5,610 nucleotides of DNA from Chloroflexota bacterium. GTDB taxonomy: Bacteria > Chloroflexota > Ktedonobacteria > Ktedonobacterales > Ktedonobacteraceae. Below the pieces are notes generated by a model. It was not told the DNA's origin. It did not search any database and saw nothing but the letters and a program-made list of their open reading frames with translations. Location of the stretch: NCBI GenBank assembly GCA_021828635.1, contig JAJZEJ010000826.1, forward strand, positions 1 through 5,610. The letters run 5' to 3'. The translations under genes and the position numbers were made by a program. Of this stretch, positions 1 to 5,610 are shown piece by piece; the first letter of the stretch is position 1; each line of letters begins with the position of its first letter.

Positions 1-910
1 CCAGTACGCCGACCTTTTGCGTCTCACTTACCTGCACCTTGCCGGTTAGCAGAGCCGCGAGAGCGGCGGCACCGCTCAGTTCGGCGGCTATCGACAGTTC
101 GTCCCAGAGCCAGTGCGCAGCCTCAAGCATCTCTTCATCGGAGACCAGCACAATCTCATCGACATTGCGCTTGATAATCTCAAAGTTGATAGCGGCGCTC
201 TGGCGTGGAGCAAGCGTGCCAGCCATCGTGTGTATCTCTGGCAATTCGACAACATGCCCTTGCCGCAAACTTTCATAGAGCGTAGGCGCACCGATTGGCT
301 CGATACCAATCACTTTGATATTCGGTTTCATGGCTTTCACGGCTGTGCTGATACCACTCATCAGGCCACCGCCGCCAATAGCAACCAACAATACGTCCAG
401 ATCGGGATTGTCTTGCAACATCTCCAGGCCAACCGTTCCCTGTCCGGCAATCACGGCGGGATCGGCGAAGGCGTGAACGTAGACCAGACCGTCGCGTTCG
501 GTGGCAGCCAGAGCAGCGCGGTTAGCATCGTCAAAAACTTCGCCCGCGAAGATGGCGCGTGCGCCCCACTGTTCCAATTTGTGTGCTTTTTCTTTGGGCG
601 TATTGCCCGAAAGATAGATTGTTGCTGGCACCTTTGCCAGCCAACCGGCATAGGCCACGCCTTGACCGTGATTGCCGCCAGAGGCCGTTACCAGTCCGCG
701 TGTCGCCTGCTCAGGCGTGAGGGTCAACACACGATTGACGGCCCCACGTGCTTTGAATGAACCTGTGACCTGCATATTTTCCAGCTTGAGATACAGCTGT
801 TTCGCAGAGCCAGCAGGCACCTTCACAGGGTGCGCGGCAATTAACGGTGTACGACGGATATACGGTTTCAGACGATCATGGGCTTGCCGGATGTCATTCA
901 GGGTAATCAT
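1..910 (-). CDS. Threonine/serine dehydratase (PLP fold type II), C-terminus cut by window edge
   Basis: The frame gives 303 unbroken codons from the ATG at 910 to the edge, with no stop. It is expected to deaminate L-threonine or L-serine to the 2-oxo acid and ammonia in the cytoplasm. Visible family marks are the PLP-lysine motif GSFKARGA (Lys53), the substrate loop TASGGNHGQ (about residues 76-84), the glycine-rich phosphate-binding loop IGGGGLMSGI (about 182-191), and ELSGAAALAALL near the end. The start is supported by AAGGA seven bases upstream, 30 bases after the preceding stop. Short catabolic enzymes of this family are about 310-330 residues, so perhaps 10-30 residues are missing. 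Whether a C-terminal ACT regulatory domain follows (biosynthetic IlvA type) cannot be seen. A serine racemase or hydroxyectoine-utilisation dehydratase is a less likely alternative. The fold is certain and the substrate is inferred. Confidence 0.9.
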   Translation of the reverse strand, partial: MITLNDIRQAHDRLKPYIRRTPLIAAHPVKVPAGSAKQLYLKLENMQVTGSFKARGAVNRVLTLTPEQATRGLVTASGGNHGQGVAYAGWLAKVPATIYLSGNTPKEKAHKLEQWGARAIFAGEVFDDANRAALAATERDGLVYVHAFADPAVIAGQGTVGLEMLQDNPDLDVLLVAIGGGGLMSGISTAVKAMKPNIKVIGIEPIGAPTLYESLRQGHVVELPEIHTMAGTLAPRQSAAINFEIIKRNVDEIVLVSDEEMLEAAHWLWDELSIAAELSGAAALAALLTGKVQVSETQKVGVL

Positions 911-940
911 CGGTGATTCCTTGTCCTCACTAACTCTATG

Positions 941-3187
941 TTATACTTTTGCTACCTGTACCGGAATACCGTTCAGGATAGCATTGCCAGAGGCGGCATC
1001 ATAACCCGCCTCATCAGTCAAATTATTCATACTCACACCTGCATGTTCACTCGCAACTTGCATACGCACGCCAGCAAGAGCGTGGCCCCAACCGTGGGGC
1101 ATACTCACCACGCCAGGCATGATCGCGTCGGTAACTTCAACAGCTATCTCTATTGTACCAATACGCGAGCTAATAGCTGCACGCTCGCCATCGTCCAGGT
1201 TCAGGTGTTGAGCATCAGTTGGATGCATATGCAGCGTGCAACGTTCCTTGCCCTTGACCAACGCAGGCAAATTGTGCATCCACGAATTATTCGAGCGCAG
1301 ATCACGTCGCCCAATCAGCACCATCTGTCCATTGCAATTGTCCGCTTGCTCTAGCTCACTGCACAATCGCGCTGTATCCGAAACAAACAGTTCTGGAGCT
1401 AGCTCAATCTTGCCCGATGCTGTGCGCAACACCTCTGGAATGCGCGGCTGCAACGGGCCAAGATCAATACCATGCGGATGCTGCTCTAGTACAGCTAGGC
1501 TCAGACCCTCTTTGCCCTCCACAAAACCATCACCATAAGGGCCACTACGCAACATGAAATCCAGCAGACGTTCCGGGCCGCGCCGTGAAGAGACAGCCGC
1601 GAAAAGCTCCTTTGCAGCGCATCCCTCAAAAGCCGAACCAGAGGTAGCAATCTCACGCTTGATCATCGTCATGAGCGTGAGATCATCAAGTTTCTGTATA
1701 TCAGCATTGGCTCCCTGCCCACTGAGGATAGCAGCCAGACGCAGCATAATCTCCCATTCCTCTAACGAGTCTGGCTCTGCTAATAGCACGGGCGACGAGT
1801 AATGCGCGACATTGTGGATAGCCAGTTGATAGAAGGCAAGGTCGTAGTGTGCGTGTGCCAGTGCTGAGGGCGGAGGCAAAATGACGTTAGCGTGGCGTGT
1901 CGTCTCGTTGAGGTAGATATCAATGCTGACCATGAAATCCAGTTTGCTGATGGCATTTTCTAATTGCTGTCCATTCGGTGTACTCAAGACTGGATTACCT
2001 GCGACAGTCAGCAGAGCGTGTACCTGACCTTCTCCTGGCGTCTCTATCTCCTCGGCCAGACAACGCACCGGTAGCTCGCCGAAGAACTCTGGCAAACTGC
2101 TAACCCGGCTTTTCCAGCGTCCAAAATTGAAGCTACGCCCACGTCCGCCCGTGCCACTGGTATTACGCGCTCCTGCCGCCGCTTTTGGAAATAGCACGCC
2201 ACCTTCACGGTCAAGATTGCCGGTCAGGATATTGACGACATCGACCAGCCAGCTTGTGAGCGTGCCAAACCCTTGTGTGCAGGTACCCATACGCCCATAG
2301 ACGGCGGCATGTGGTGCAGTTGCCAGTTCATGTGTCAGCGTGCGAATCGTTTCAGCGTCGATACCACAAATTGGCGCAACACGCTCCGGTGTAAATGGCT
2401 CTGCGAGTTGTTGCGCTTCTTGCAGGCCATTGAGATAGTCACTCAAGCGTCCAGGCGCGATCAGTTGTTCGGCGAAAAGCGTGTGAACGATGGCGAAGAG
2501 CAGATGGGCATCGGTGCCAGGACGGATGAAATGATGAGCATCGGCCTCTTGAGCGGTACGGGTACGATAAGGATCAATGACAACGATTTTGCCGCCGCGT
2601 TGACGCAAACTGCGTAAGCGACCACGCATATCCGGTGCCGTCATCAAGCTACCATTTGAGACGAGCGGGTTCGCGCCGATGATGAGAAGATAGTCAGTGT
2701 GATCAACATCAGGAATGGCAATAGAGAGGCCGGTACCGAACATCAGCCCGGACGATATCTGCTTGGGCATCTGATCGACGGTCGAGGCCGAATACAGGTT
2801 GCGCGTGCCTGTTGTATGTAATAACGTGGGAAGATAAAGCTGGTTTGAGAGATTGTGGATATTGGGATTGCCGAGATAAACCGCCAGTGCGTTACGCCCA
2901 TGCTGTTGTAGCACAGGCAACAGGCCACGTTCAATCTCAGCAAACGCCTCATCCCAACTGACTGCTTGCCACTCATCTCCATGTCGCACCATCGGCTGAC
3001 GCAAGCGGTCAGGGTCTTCGTGCAATCCCTTGAGGCCATAGGCTTTAGGACAGAGATAGCCATGACTCAGCACATCCTGCGCATCACCTCTGATTGAGAT
3101 TACCTCTTGATCGCGGGTCACAATCTCCAAGCCGCAAGTTGCTTCGCATAAAGGACAGGTTTTATAGCTCGTTCTGGTCGCGGTCAT
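941..3187 (-). CDS. Molybdopterin (bis-MGD) oxidoreductase catalytic subunit, DMSO reductase superfamily
   Basis: A 748-residue redox enzyme, a complete size for the formate dehydrogenase/assimilatory nitrate reductase type of catalytic subunit. The N-terminal [4Fe-4S] site is Cys11, Cys14, Cys18 and Cys46 (CPLCEATC, then GYLCPKA), with Lys48 two residues later as in Fdh/Nap-type enzymes. The central MGD-binding region has IIGANP (169-174), VVIDPYRTRTA (202-212) and RPGTDAH (222-228). The C-terminal dinucleotide-binding domain begins about residue 620 and has RSNNSW (631-636) and MPHGWGH (696-702). The residue at the Mo-ligand position appears to be Asp138 in STVDQMP. No Tat signal precedes the first cysteine, so the enzyme is cytoplasmic. 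I chose the ATG at 3187 because GAAAGG lies nine bases upstream and the iron-sulfur motif follows at once; an in-frame ATG at 3241 would add 18 unfamily-like residues. No iron-sulfur, flavin or membrane partner gene is next to it. The substrate is unknown. Confidence 0.92.
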   Translation of the reverse strand: MTATRTSYKTCPLCEATCGLEIVTRDQEVISIRGDAQDVLSHGYLCPKAYGLKGLHEDPDRLRQPMVRHGDEWQAVSWDEAFAEIERGLLPVLQQHGRNALAVYLGNPNIHNLSNQLYLPTLLHTTGTRNLYSASTVDQMPKQISSGLMFGTGLSIAIPDVDHTDYLLIIGANPLVSNGSLMTAPDMRGRLRSLRQRGGKIVVIDPYRTRTAQEADAHHFIRPGTDAHLLFAIVHTLFAEQLIAPGRLSDYLNGLQEAQQLAEPFTPERVAPICGIDAETIRTLTHELATAPHAAVYGRMGTCTQGFGTLTSWLVDVVNILTGNLDREGGVLFPKAAAGARNTSGTGGRGRSFNFGRWKSRVSSLPEFFGELPVRCLAEEIETPGEGQVHALLTVAGNPVLSTPNGQQLENAISKLDFMVSIDIYLNETTRHANVILPPPSALAHAHYDLAFYQLAIHNVAHYSSPVLLAEPDSLEEWEIMLRLAAILSGQGANADIQKLDDLTLMTMIKREIATSGSAFEGCAAKELFAAVSSRRGPERLLDFMLRSGPYGDGFVEGKEGLSLAVLEQHPHGIDLGPLQPRIPEVLRTASGKIELAPELFVSDTARLCSELEQADNCNGQMVLIGRRDLRSNNSWMHNLPALVKGKERCTLHMHPTDAQHLNLDDGERAAISSRIGTIEIAVEVTDAIMPGVVSMPHGWGHALAGVRMQVASEHAGVSMNNLTDEAGYDAASGNAILNGIPVQVAKV

Positions 3188-3279
3188 TGCGTGCAGCCTT
3201 TCTTTGTTATCTTCATCGTCTGTCTGAATTATCAAACACAAGCATAGAGTTATCTTACCATATGAAGATCAACAAACTG
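3188..3279 (-). other. 92-base gap between hydratase and Mo enzyme, possible internal promoter
   Basis: This is the longest non-coding gap in the cluster. It is AT-rich compared with its flanks. It contains an imperfect inverted repeat with five-base arms ATCTT/AAGAT (3252-3269) and several weak -10-like hexamers (TAAGAT, TATGCT, GATAAT on the minus strand). None is paired with a good -35 box at 16-18 bases. A promoter or operator for separate control of the Mo enzyme is possible, but I could not place one with confidence. No hairpin followed by a T-run was seen, so there is no sign of a terminator. Confidence 0.25.
3197..3202 (-). promoter_or_regulatory. Ribosome binding site of the molybdopterin oxidoreductase
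   Basis: On the minus strand this reads GAAAGG, nine bases before the ATG at 3187. It decides between that start and the upstream in-frame ATG at 3241, which has no comparable purine-rich site and would add an unlikely leader. Confidence 0.6.
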
Positions 3280-3783
3280 TTAAGAGAGTGCAATCTCCGG
3301 CTGAGGCAGTTTTGGCAAGTAGTCGCGTTTGTAGACCATGAGCGTGCGCTGAAACTCGATCACAATCTTGCCATCTTGATTGAAGCCGATAGTCTTGACG
3401 CGCACAATGCCACGTTCAGGATGCGATTTCGACTCGCGTTTGTCCAGCACTTCACTACGGGCATAAATAGTATCTCCGTGAAAGACCGGCGCAGGCAAGC
3501 GTACCTGATCCCAACCTAGATTGATAGCGTTTTGCGATAGATCGGCAACCGACAAGCCCGTTACAAGGGCCAGCGTGAAGGTCGAATCAACCAGGGGGCG
3601 CTTAAATTCAGTTTGCGCGGCATAAGTTGCATCGAAGTGGATAGAATTTGTGTTGACGGTTAATAGTGTGAACCAGATATTGTCGGCATCGGTAATCGTG
3701 CGACCCAACGGGTGCGGATAAATGTCGCCAACTTCAAAATCTTCATAACAACGCCCCGTCCAACCCTGCTTGATAGCCATCAT
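3280..3783 (-). CDS. MaoC-family (hot-dog fold) enoyl-CoA hydratase/dehydratase
   Basis: A 167-residue single hot-dog-domain protein, a normal length for stand-alone MaoC dehydratases. It should add water to, or remove it from, a CoA thioester. EDFEVGDIY (14-22) is the usual N-terminal strand. The hydratase helix reads TLLTVNTNSIHFD (39-51), followed by FKRPLVDSTFTLALVTGL (60-77) and PAPVFHGDTIYARSEVL (97-113). In the R-hydratase signature the catalytic pair is Asp and His five residues apart; here His49 is present and Asn44 stands in the Asp position. From memory, NTxxxHFD is common in mesaconyl-CoA/methylmalyl-CoA dehydratase-like relatives, so this is likely a subfamily feature. Two ATGs are possible (3783 and 3780). 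AGGAG lies 3 and 6 bases before them, with a second AGGAG 10 and 13 bases before them, so the inner start may be the true one. It follows the dehydrogenase after 30 bases and would act on that enzyme's enoyl-CoA product. Confidence 0.9.
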   Translation of the reverse strand: MMAIKQGWTGRCYEDFEVGDIYPHPLGRTITDADNIWFTLLTVNTNSIHFDATYAAQTEFKRPLVDSTFTLALVTGLSVADLSQNAINLGWDQVRLPAPVFHGDTIYARSEVLDKRESKSHPERGIVRVKTIGFNQDGKIVIEFQRTLMVYKRDYLPKLPQPEIALS

Positions 3784-3813
3784 CTGCTCCTCTCTCCTGG
3801 CGCAACAAGAACA

Positions 3814-4965
3814 TCAGTATGATCGTGGCAACCCCAACACATGTTGCGCGATGTAAGCCAGAATAAGATTGGTGGAGATGGGCGCAACCTGATACAGGCG
3901 CGTCTCGCGGAACTTGCGCTCGATGTCGTATTCGCTGGCAAAACCGAAGCCGCCATGCGTCTGCAAAGCCACATTGGCAACATCCCAGGCAGCTTCAGCC
4001 GCTAACAACTTTGCCATGTTGGCTTCCGCGCCGCATTGCTCTCCACGATCAAAGAGTTCCGCCGCCTTAAAGCGCATTAAATCTGCCGCCTGGAGCCTGA
4101 CATAAGAATTGGCTATAGGAAATTGCACGCCCTGATTCTGGCCGATGGGTCGCCCGAAGACGACGCGCTGATTAGCATAATTCACCGTGCGCTCAACAAA
4201 CCAGTAACCATCGCCAATAGACTCGGCGGCAATCAAAATGCGCTCGGCATTCAGGCTATCTAGCAAGTAACGAAAACCTTTGCCTTCGGTGCCAACCAGA
4301 TTAGCGGCAGGCACGTAGAGATTGTCAAAGAACACCTCAGCCGTGTGGTGGTTAATCATCGTGCGAATAGGCTTGATCGTCAGCCCTTTGCCTTTTGCCT
4401 CACGCAAATCGACCAGGAAGAGCGAAAGACCGTCTGTGCGTTTCTTGATCTCTCCAACAGGCGTAGTACGCGCCAATAGCAGCATAAGATCGGAGTATTG
4501 CACACGCGAGGTCCAGATTTTCTGACCATTGATGATATAACCATCACCATTGCGTGTGGCTGTGGTGCGAATGCTGGATGTATCGGAACCAGCATCGGGT
4601 TCAGTGATGCCAAAAGCTTGCAAGCGTAGTTGGCCGGTGGCAATCTCAGGCAAATAGTGTTGCTTCTGTTCATCCGAACCATGTCGGAGTAGCGTCCCCA
4701 TGATATACATTTGCGCATGGCAGACCGCCGCATTGCCACCTGAGCGATTCAATTCCTCAAGAATAATCGATGCCTCGGTGATACCCAGACCAGAGCCGCC
4801 ATATTGCTCTGGCAGCAGCACAGCCAGGTAGCCCGCCTCCGTCATAGCACGCACAAAATCATCGGGATAGCCATGCTCCTCATCCAGAGTACGCCAGTAA
4901 TCGTTGCCAAAACGCTCACATAAACGTCTTACGCCATGCCGTATCTCTTCATGGAGTTCATTCAT
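3814..4965 (-). CDS. Acyl-CoA dehydrogenase (FAD-dependent)
   Basis: A complete 383-residue flavoenzyme that introduces an alpha,beta double bond into an acyl-CoA and passes electrons to ETF. The domains run in the normal order: a helical N-terminal domain (about 1-115), a beta domain with signature FGITEPDAGSDTSS (118-131) and NGQKIWTS (146-153), then a helical C-terminal domain with RVVFGRPIGQNQGVQFPIAN (267-286) and QTHGGFGFASEYDIERKFRE (335-354). The C-terminus ends LGLPRSY. The usual catalytic Glu of medium/short-chain enzymes (YEGT motif) aligns here with Pro362 in YQVAPIST. Glu241 in LNAERIL matches the alternative base position of isovaleryl-CoA and long-chain dehydrogenases, so I expect Glu241 to be the base. 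That hints at a branched acyl substrate, which is inference. The ATG at 4965 is supported by GAGGTGA, and the upstream stop lies only nine bases away. The hydratase downstream would take the product. Confidence 0.95.
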   Translation of the reverse strand: MNELHEEIRHGVRRLCERFGNDYWRTLDEEHGYPDDFVRAMTEAGYLAVLLPEQYGGSGLGITEASIILEELNRSGGNAAVCHAQMYIMGTLLRHGSDEQKQHYLPEIATGQLRLQAFGITEPDAGSDTSSIRTTATRNGDGYIINGQKIWTSRVQYSDLMLLLARTTPVGEIKKRTDGLSLFLVDLREAKGKGLTIKPIRTMINHHTAEVFFDNLYVPAANLVGTEGKGFRYLLDSLNAERILIAAESIGDGYWFVERTVNYANQRVVFGRPIGQNQGVQFPIANSYVRLQAADLMRFKAAELFDRGEQCGAEANMAKLLAAEAAWDVANVALQTHGGFGFASEYDIERKFRETRLYQVAPISTNLILAYIAQHVLGLPRSY

Positions 4966-4969
4966 CGCG

Positions 4970-4976
4970 TCACCTC
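4970..4976 (-). promoter_or_regulatory. Ribosome binding site of the acyl-CoA dehydrogenase, overlapping the upstream stop
   Basis: The minus strand reads GAGGTGA, four bases before the ATG at 4965. Its first two bases are part of the TGA stop (4977-4975) of the amidohydrolase. This arrangement favours translational coupling, and so one transcript for both genes. Confidence 0.65.
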
Positions 4977-5454
4977 AATTCAACTCTCCACGCACCAGCG
5001 CACGTGCGATCCTATTATGCTGTTCAATTAGTACAGGCAAATCAACATTCACAAGCTGGCGATTTCGCACCTGCACCTGTCCATTAATCACGCTCAAGTC
5101 CACAGAGGGTGGTTGGCAGAAGACAATCGAGGAGAAGGCATCATGGACAGCGCCACCAGCCAATGCAAGCGTATCGAGCCGATAGCCGATGAAGTCAGCC
5201 GCCATACCAGGGGCCAGATAGCCGATATCGTCGCGGCCCAGCACCGAGGCTCCTCCTCTGGTTGCCAGCCACAAGACATCCTTTGCGGTTAATGCCGCCG
5301 GATCGCCGGTCACACGCTGCAAGAGCATTGCTTGACGCGCCTCGGCCAGCATATGTGAACCATCGTTGGAAGCCGAACCATCAACACCTAAGCCCAAACG
5401 CACTCCAGCCTGACGCATAGCACGTACCGGCGCAATGCCTGATGCCAGGCGCAT
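4975..5454 (-). CDS. 8-oxoguanine deaminase-like amidohydrolase (ATZ/TRZ type), C-terminal part only
   Basis: This is the last 159 residues of a metal-dependent deaminase of the guanine/8-oxoguanine/chlorohydrolase group, which hydrolyse an amino group from a purine or triazine ring. The segment opens with MRLASGIAPVR, has the metal-binding Asp motif GLGVDGSASNDG (Asp25 counted from position 5454), the family stretch HMLAEARQAMLLQRVTGDP, and the C-terminal composite-domain motif LAPGMAADF. Family members are about 440-460 residues, with HxH and two more metal ligands in the N-terminal two thirds, all absent here. Thus the Met at 5454 is not a native start: it is the Met inside the family motif (C)PSSNMRLASG. 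The frame stays open to the right edge, but the residues there (STALRRCPPSSK before Met) do not look like the family beyond PSSK. It is either a gene broken by a rearrangement or the victim of a misassembly. It ends 9 bases before the dehydrogenase. Confidence 0.8.
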   Translation of the reverse strand: MRLASGIAPVRAMRQAGVRLGLGVDGSASNDGSHMLAEARQAMLLQRVTGDPAALTAKDVLWLATRGGASVLGRDDIGYLAPGMAADFIGYRLDTLALAGGAVHDAFSSIVFCQPPSVDLSVINGQVQVRNRQLVNVDLPVLIEQHNRIARALVRGELN

Positions 5455-5610
5455 CTTCGAGCTTGGAGGGCAACGCCGCAGCGCTGTCGAGCGCCAGCAT
5501 GGCCGCCAGATGCCCCCGAGCCACAGCCAACTCCATATCGGCGTTGATCTCGCCGTTGACGTACTTGAGCTTTTCCAGCTCGATTTTGCGCAGATCCGCC
5601 TCGGAGATTT
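5381..5610 (-). CDS. Fragment of an unrelated helical protein, perhaps phage terminase small subunit
   Basis: In a different minus-strand frame from the deaminase, codons run from the edge (first full codon at 5608) to a TGA at 5381. The first 51 codons read as a plausible protein: SEADLRKIELEKLKYVNGEI, then about thirty residues rich in Ala/Leu/Asp including ARGHLAAMLALDSAAALPSK. It is charged, helical, coiled-coil-like and lacks low-complexity artefacts. Third-position GC is 42/51, against 14/31 for the first deaminase codons next door, so it belongs to a different genome context. The last 24 or so codons before the TGA (IRHCAGTCYASG onward) are only deaminase DNA read out of frame. The pattern (Lys/Glu-rich helix, then a short Ala/Leu helix ending LPSKLE) recalls Nu1/terminase small-subunit-like proteins, but this is a weak resemblance made from memory. 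Start and true end are not visible. Confidence 0.4.
   Translation of the reverse strand, partial: ISEADLRKIELEKLKYVNGEINADMELAVARGHLAAMLALDSAAALPSKLEDAPGIRHCAGTCYASGWSAFGLRC
5452..5472. other. Junction between the chromosomal cluster and foreign GC-rich sequence
   Basis: Homology to the deaminase family stops within this interval and a different reading frame with different codon use begins. On the minus strand the bases spanning it (TGCCCTCCAAGCTCG, then AAGATGCGC) can be read both as the end of the foreign protein (LPSKLE) and as a near match to the deaminase motif CPSSNMRL. A short shared sequence could therefore have caused the join, in the cell or in the assembler. No target-site duplication, terminal inverted repeat or att-like repeat is visible on this side. 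Confidence 0.55.

Noticed and set aside
113..760. A 215-codon plus-strand open frame
   Set aside because: It lies antisense to the threonine dehydratase, whose frame shows clear PLP-enzyme motifs. The plus-strand product is rich in His, Cys and Arg, as expected for a shadow, and no family is recognised.
911..940. Terminator between the Mo enzyme and the threonine dehydratase
   Set aside because: The 30-base gap has no stem-loop or T-run. It holds only the AAGGA ribosome binding site at 918-922.
938..1354. A 138-codon plus-strand open frame
   Set aside because: It is antisense to the molybdopterin-binding C-terminal domain and has no recognisable motif.
3188..3241. An 18-residue N-terminal extension of the Mo enzyme from the ATG at 3241
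   Set aside because: The leader is acidic and charged, is neither a Tat nor a Sec signal, and lacks a ribosome binding site. The ATG at 3187 has one and sits just before the iron-sulfur motif.
3252..3269. Imperfect palindrome ATCTT...AAGAT around CATATG as an operator or terminator
   Set aside because: The arms are only five bases, the inner CATATG is not centred on the same axis, and no T-run follows. This is within chance for an AT-rich gap.
3094..3519. A 141-codon plus-strand open frame spanning the 92-base gap
   Set aside because: It covers the antisense of two well-supported genes and the gap between them, its composition is unlike a real protein, and no ribosome binding site was seen.
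4975..5454. A small stand-alone gene starting at the ATG at 5454
   Set aside because: That Met is the internal Met of the conserved deaminase motif. The bases just upstream form no credible ribosome binding site, and the fragment lacks most of the metal-binding residues.

Overview
This is a 5.6 kb stretch of bacterial chromosome in which every recognisable gene lies on the minus strand. Read in the direction of transcription (right to left), the layout is: the C-terminal third of an 8-oxoguanine-deaminase-like amidohydrolase; a full acyl-CoA dehydrogenase; a small MaoC-type hot-dog hydratase; a full single-subunit molybdopterin (bis-MGD) oxidoreductase with one [4Fe-4S] site; and a PLP-dependent threonine/serine dehydratase that runs off the left edge. 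Gaps between genes are 9, 30, 92 and 30 bases, and the first stop codon overlaps the next ribosome binding site. The block therefore looks like one directional, probably co-transcribed metabolic cluster, with the 92-base gap the only place where a separate promoter would fit easily.

The organism is a free-living heterotroph of medium GC (about half, by eye). The protein wording and gene mix remind me of Chloroflexota, especially Ktedonobacteria-like soil bacteria, but that is recollection and not a search. No RNA gene, CRISPR array, insertion sequence or terminator was found.

The dehydrogenase and the MaoC protein would carry out consecutive steps (CoA-ester oxidation, then hydration of the enoyl-CoA) on a short or branched acyl-CoA. 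The amidohydrolase, the Mo enzyme and the threonine dehydratase suggest wider catabolism of nitrogenous or amino-acid-like compounds. No common substrate can be read from the sequence. All three central enzymes differ from the textbook family at an active-site position: Asp138 at the Mo-ligand site, Asn44 in place of the hydratase Asp, and Pro362 in place of the usual acyl-CoA dehydrogenase Glu. In at least two of these cases I think the variant is a property of the subfamily.

The strangest part is the right end. From about position 5455-5470 to the edge the sequence stops being amidohydrolase. It becomes a GC-rich (third-position GC 42 of 51 codons) reading frame for an unrelated charged, helical protein, possibly a phage terminase small subunit. 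The catalytic N-terminal part of the deaminase is absent. This is either a real insertion or deletion that broke the gene, or more probably a chimeric join at a contig end.
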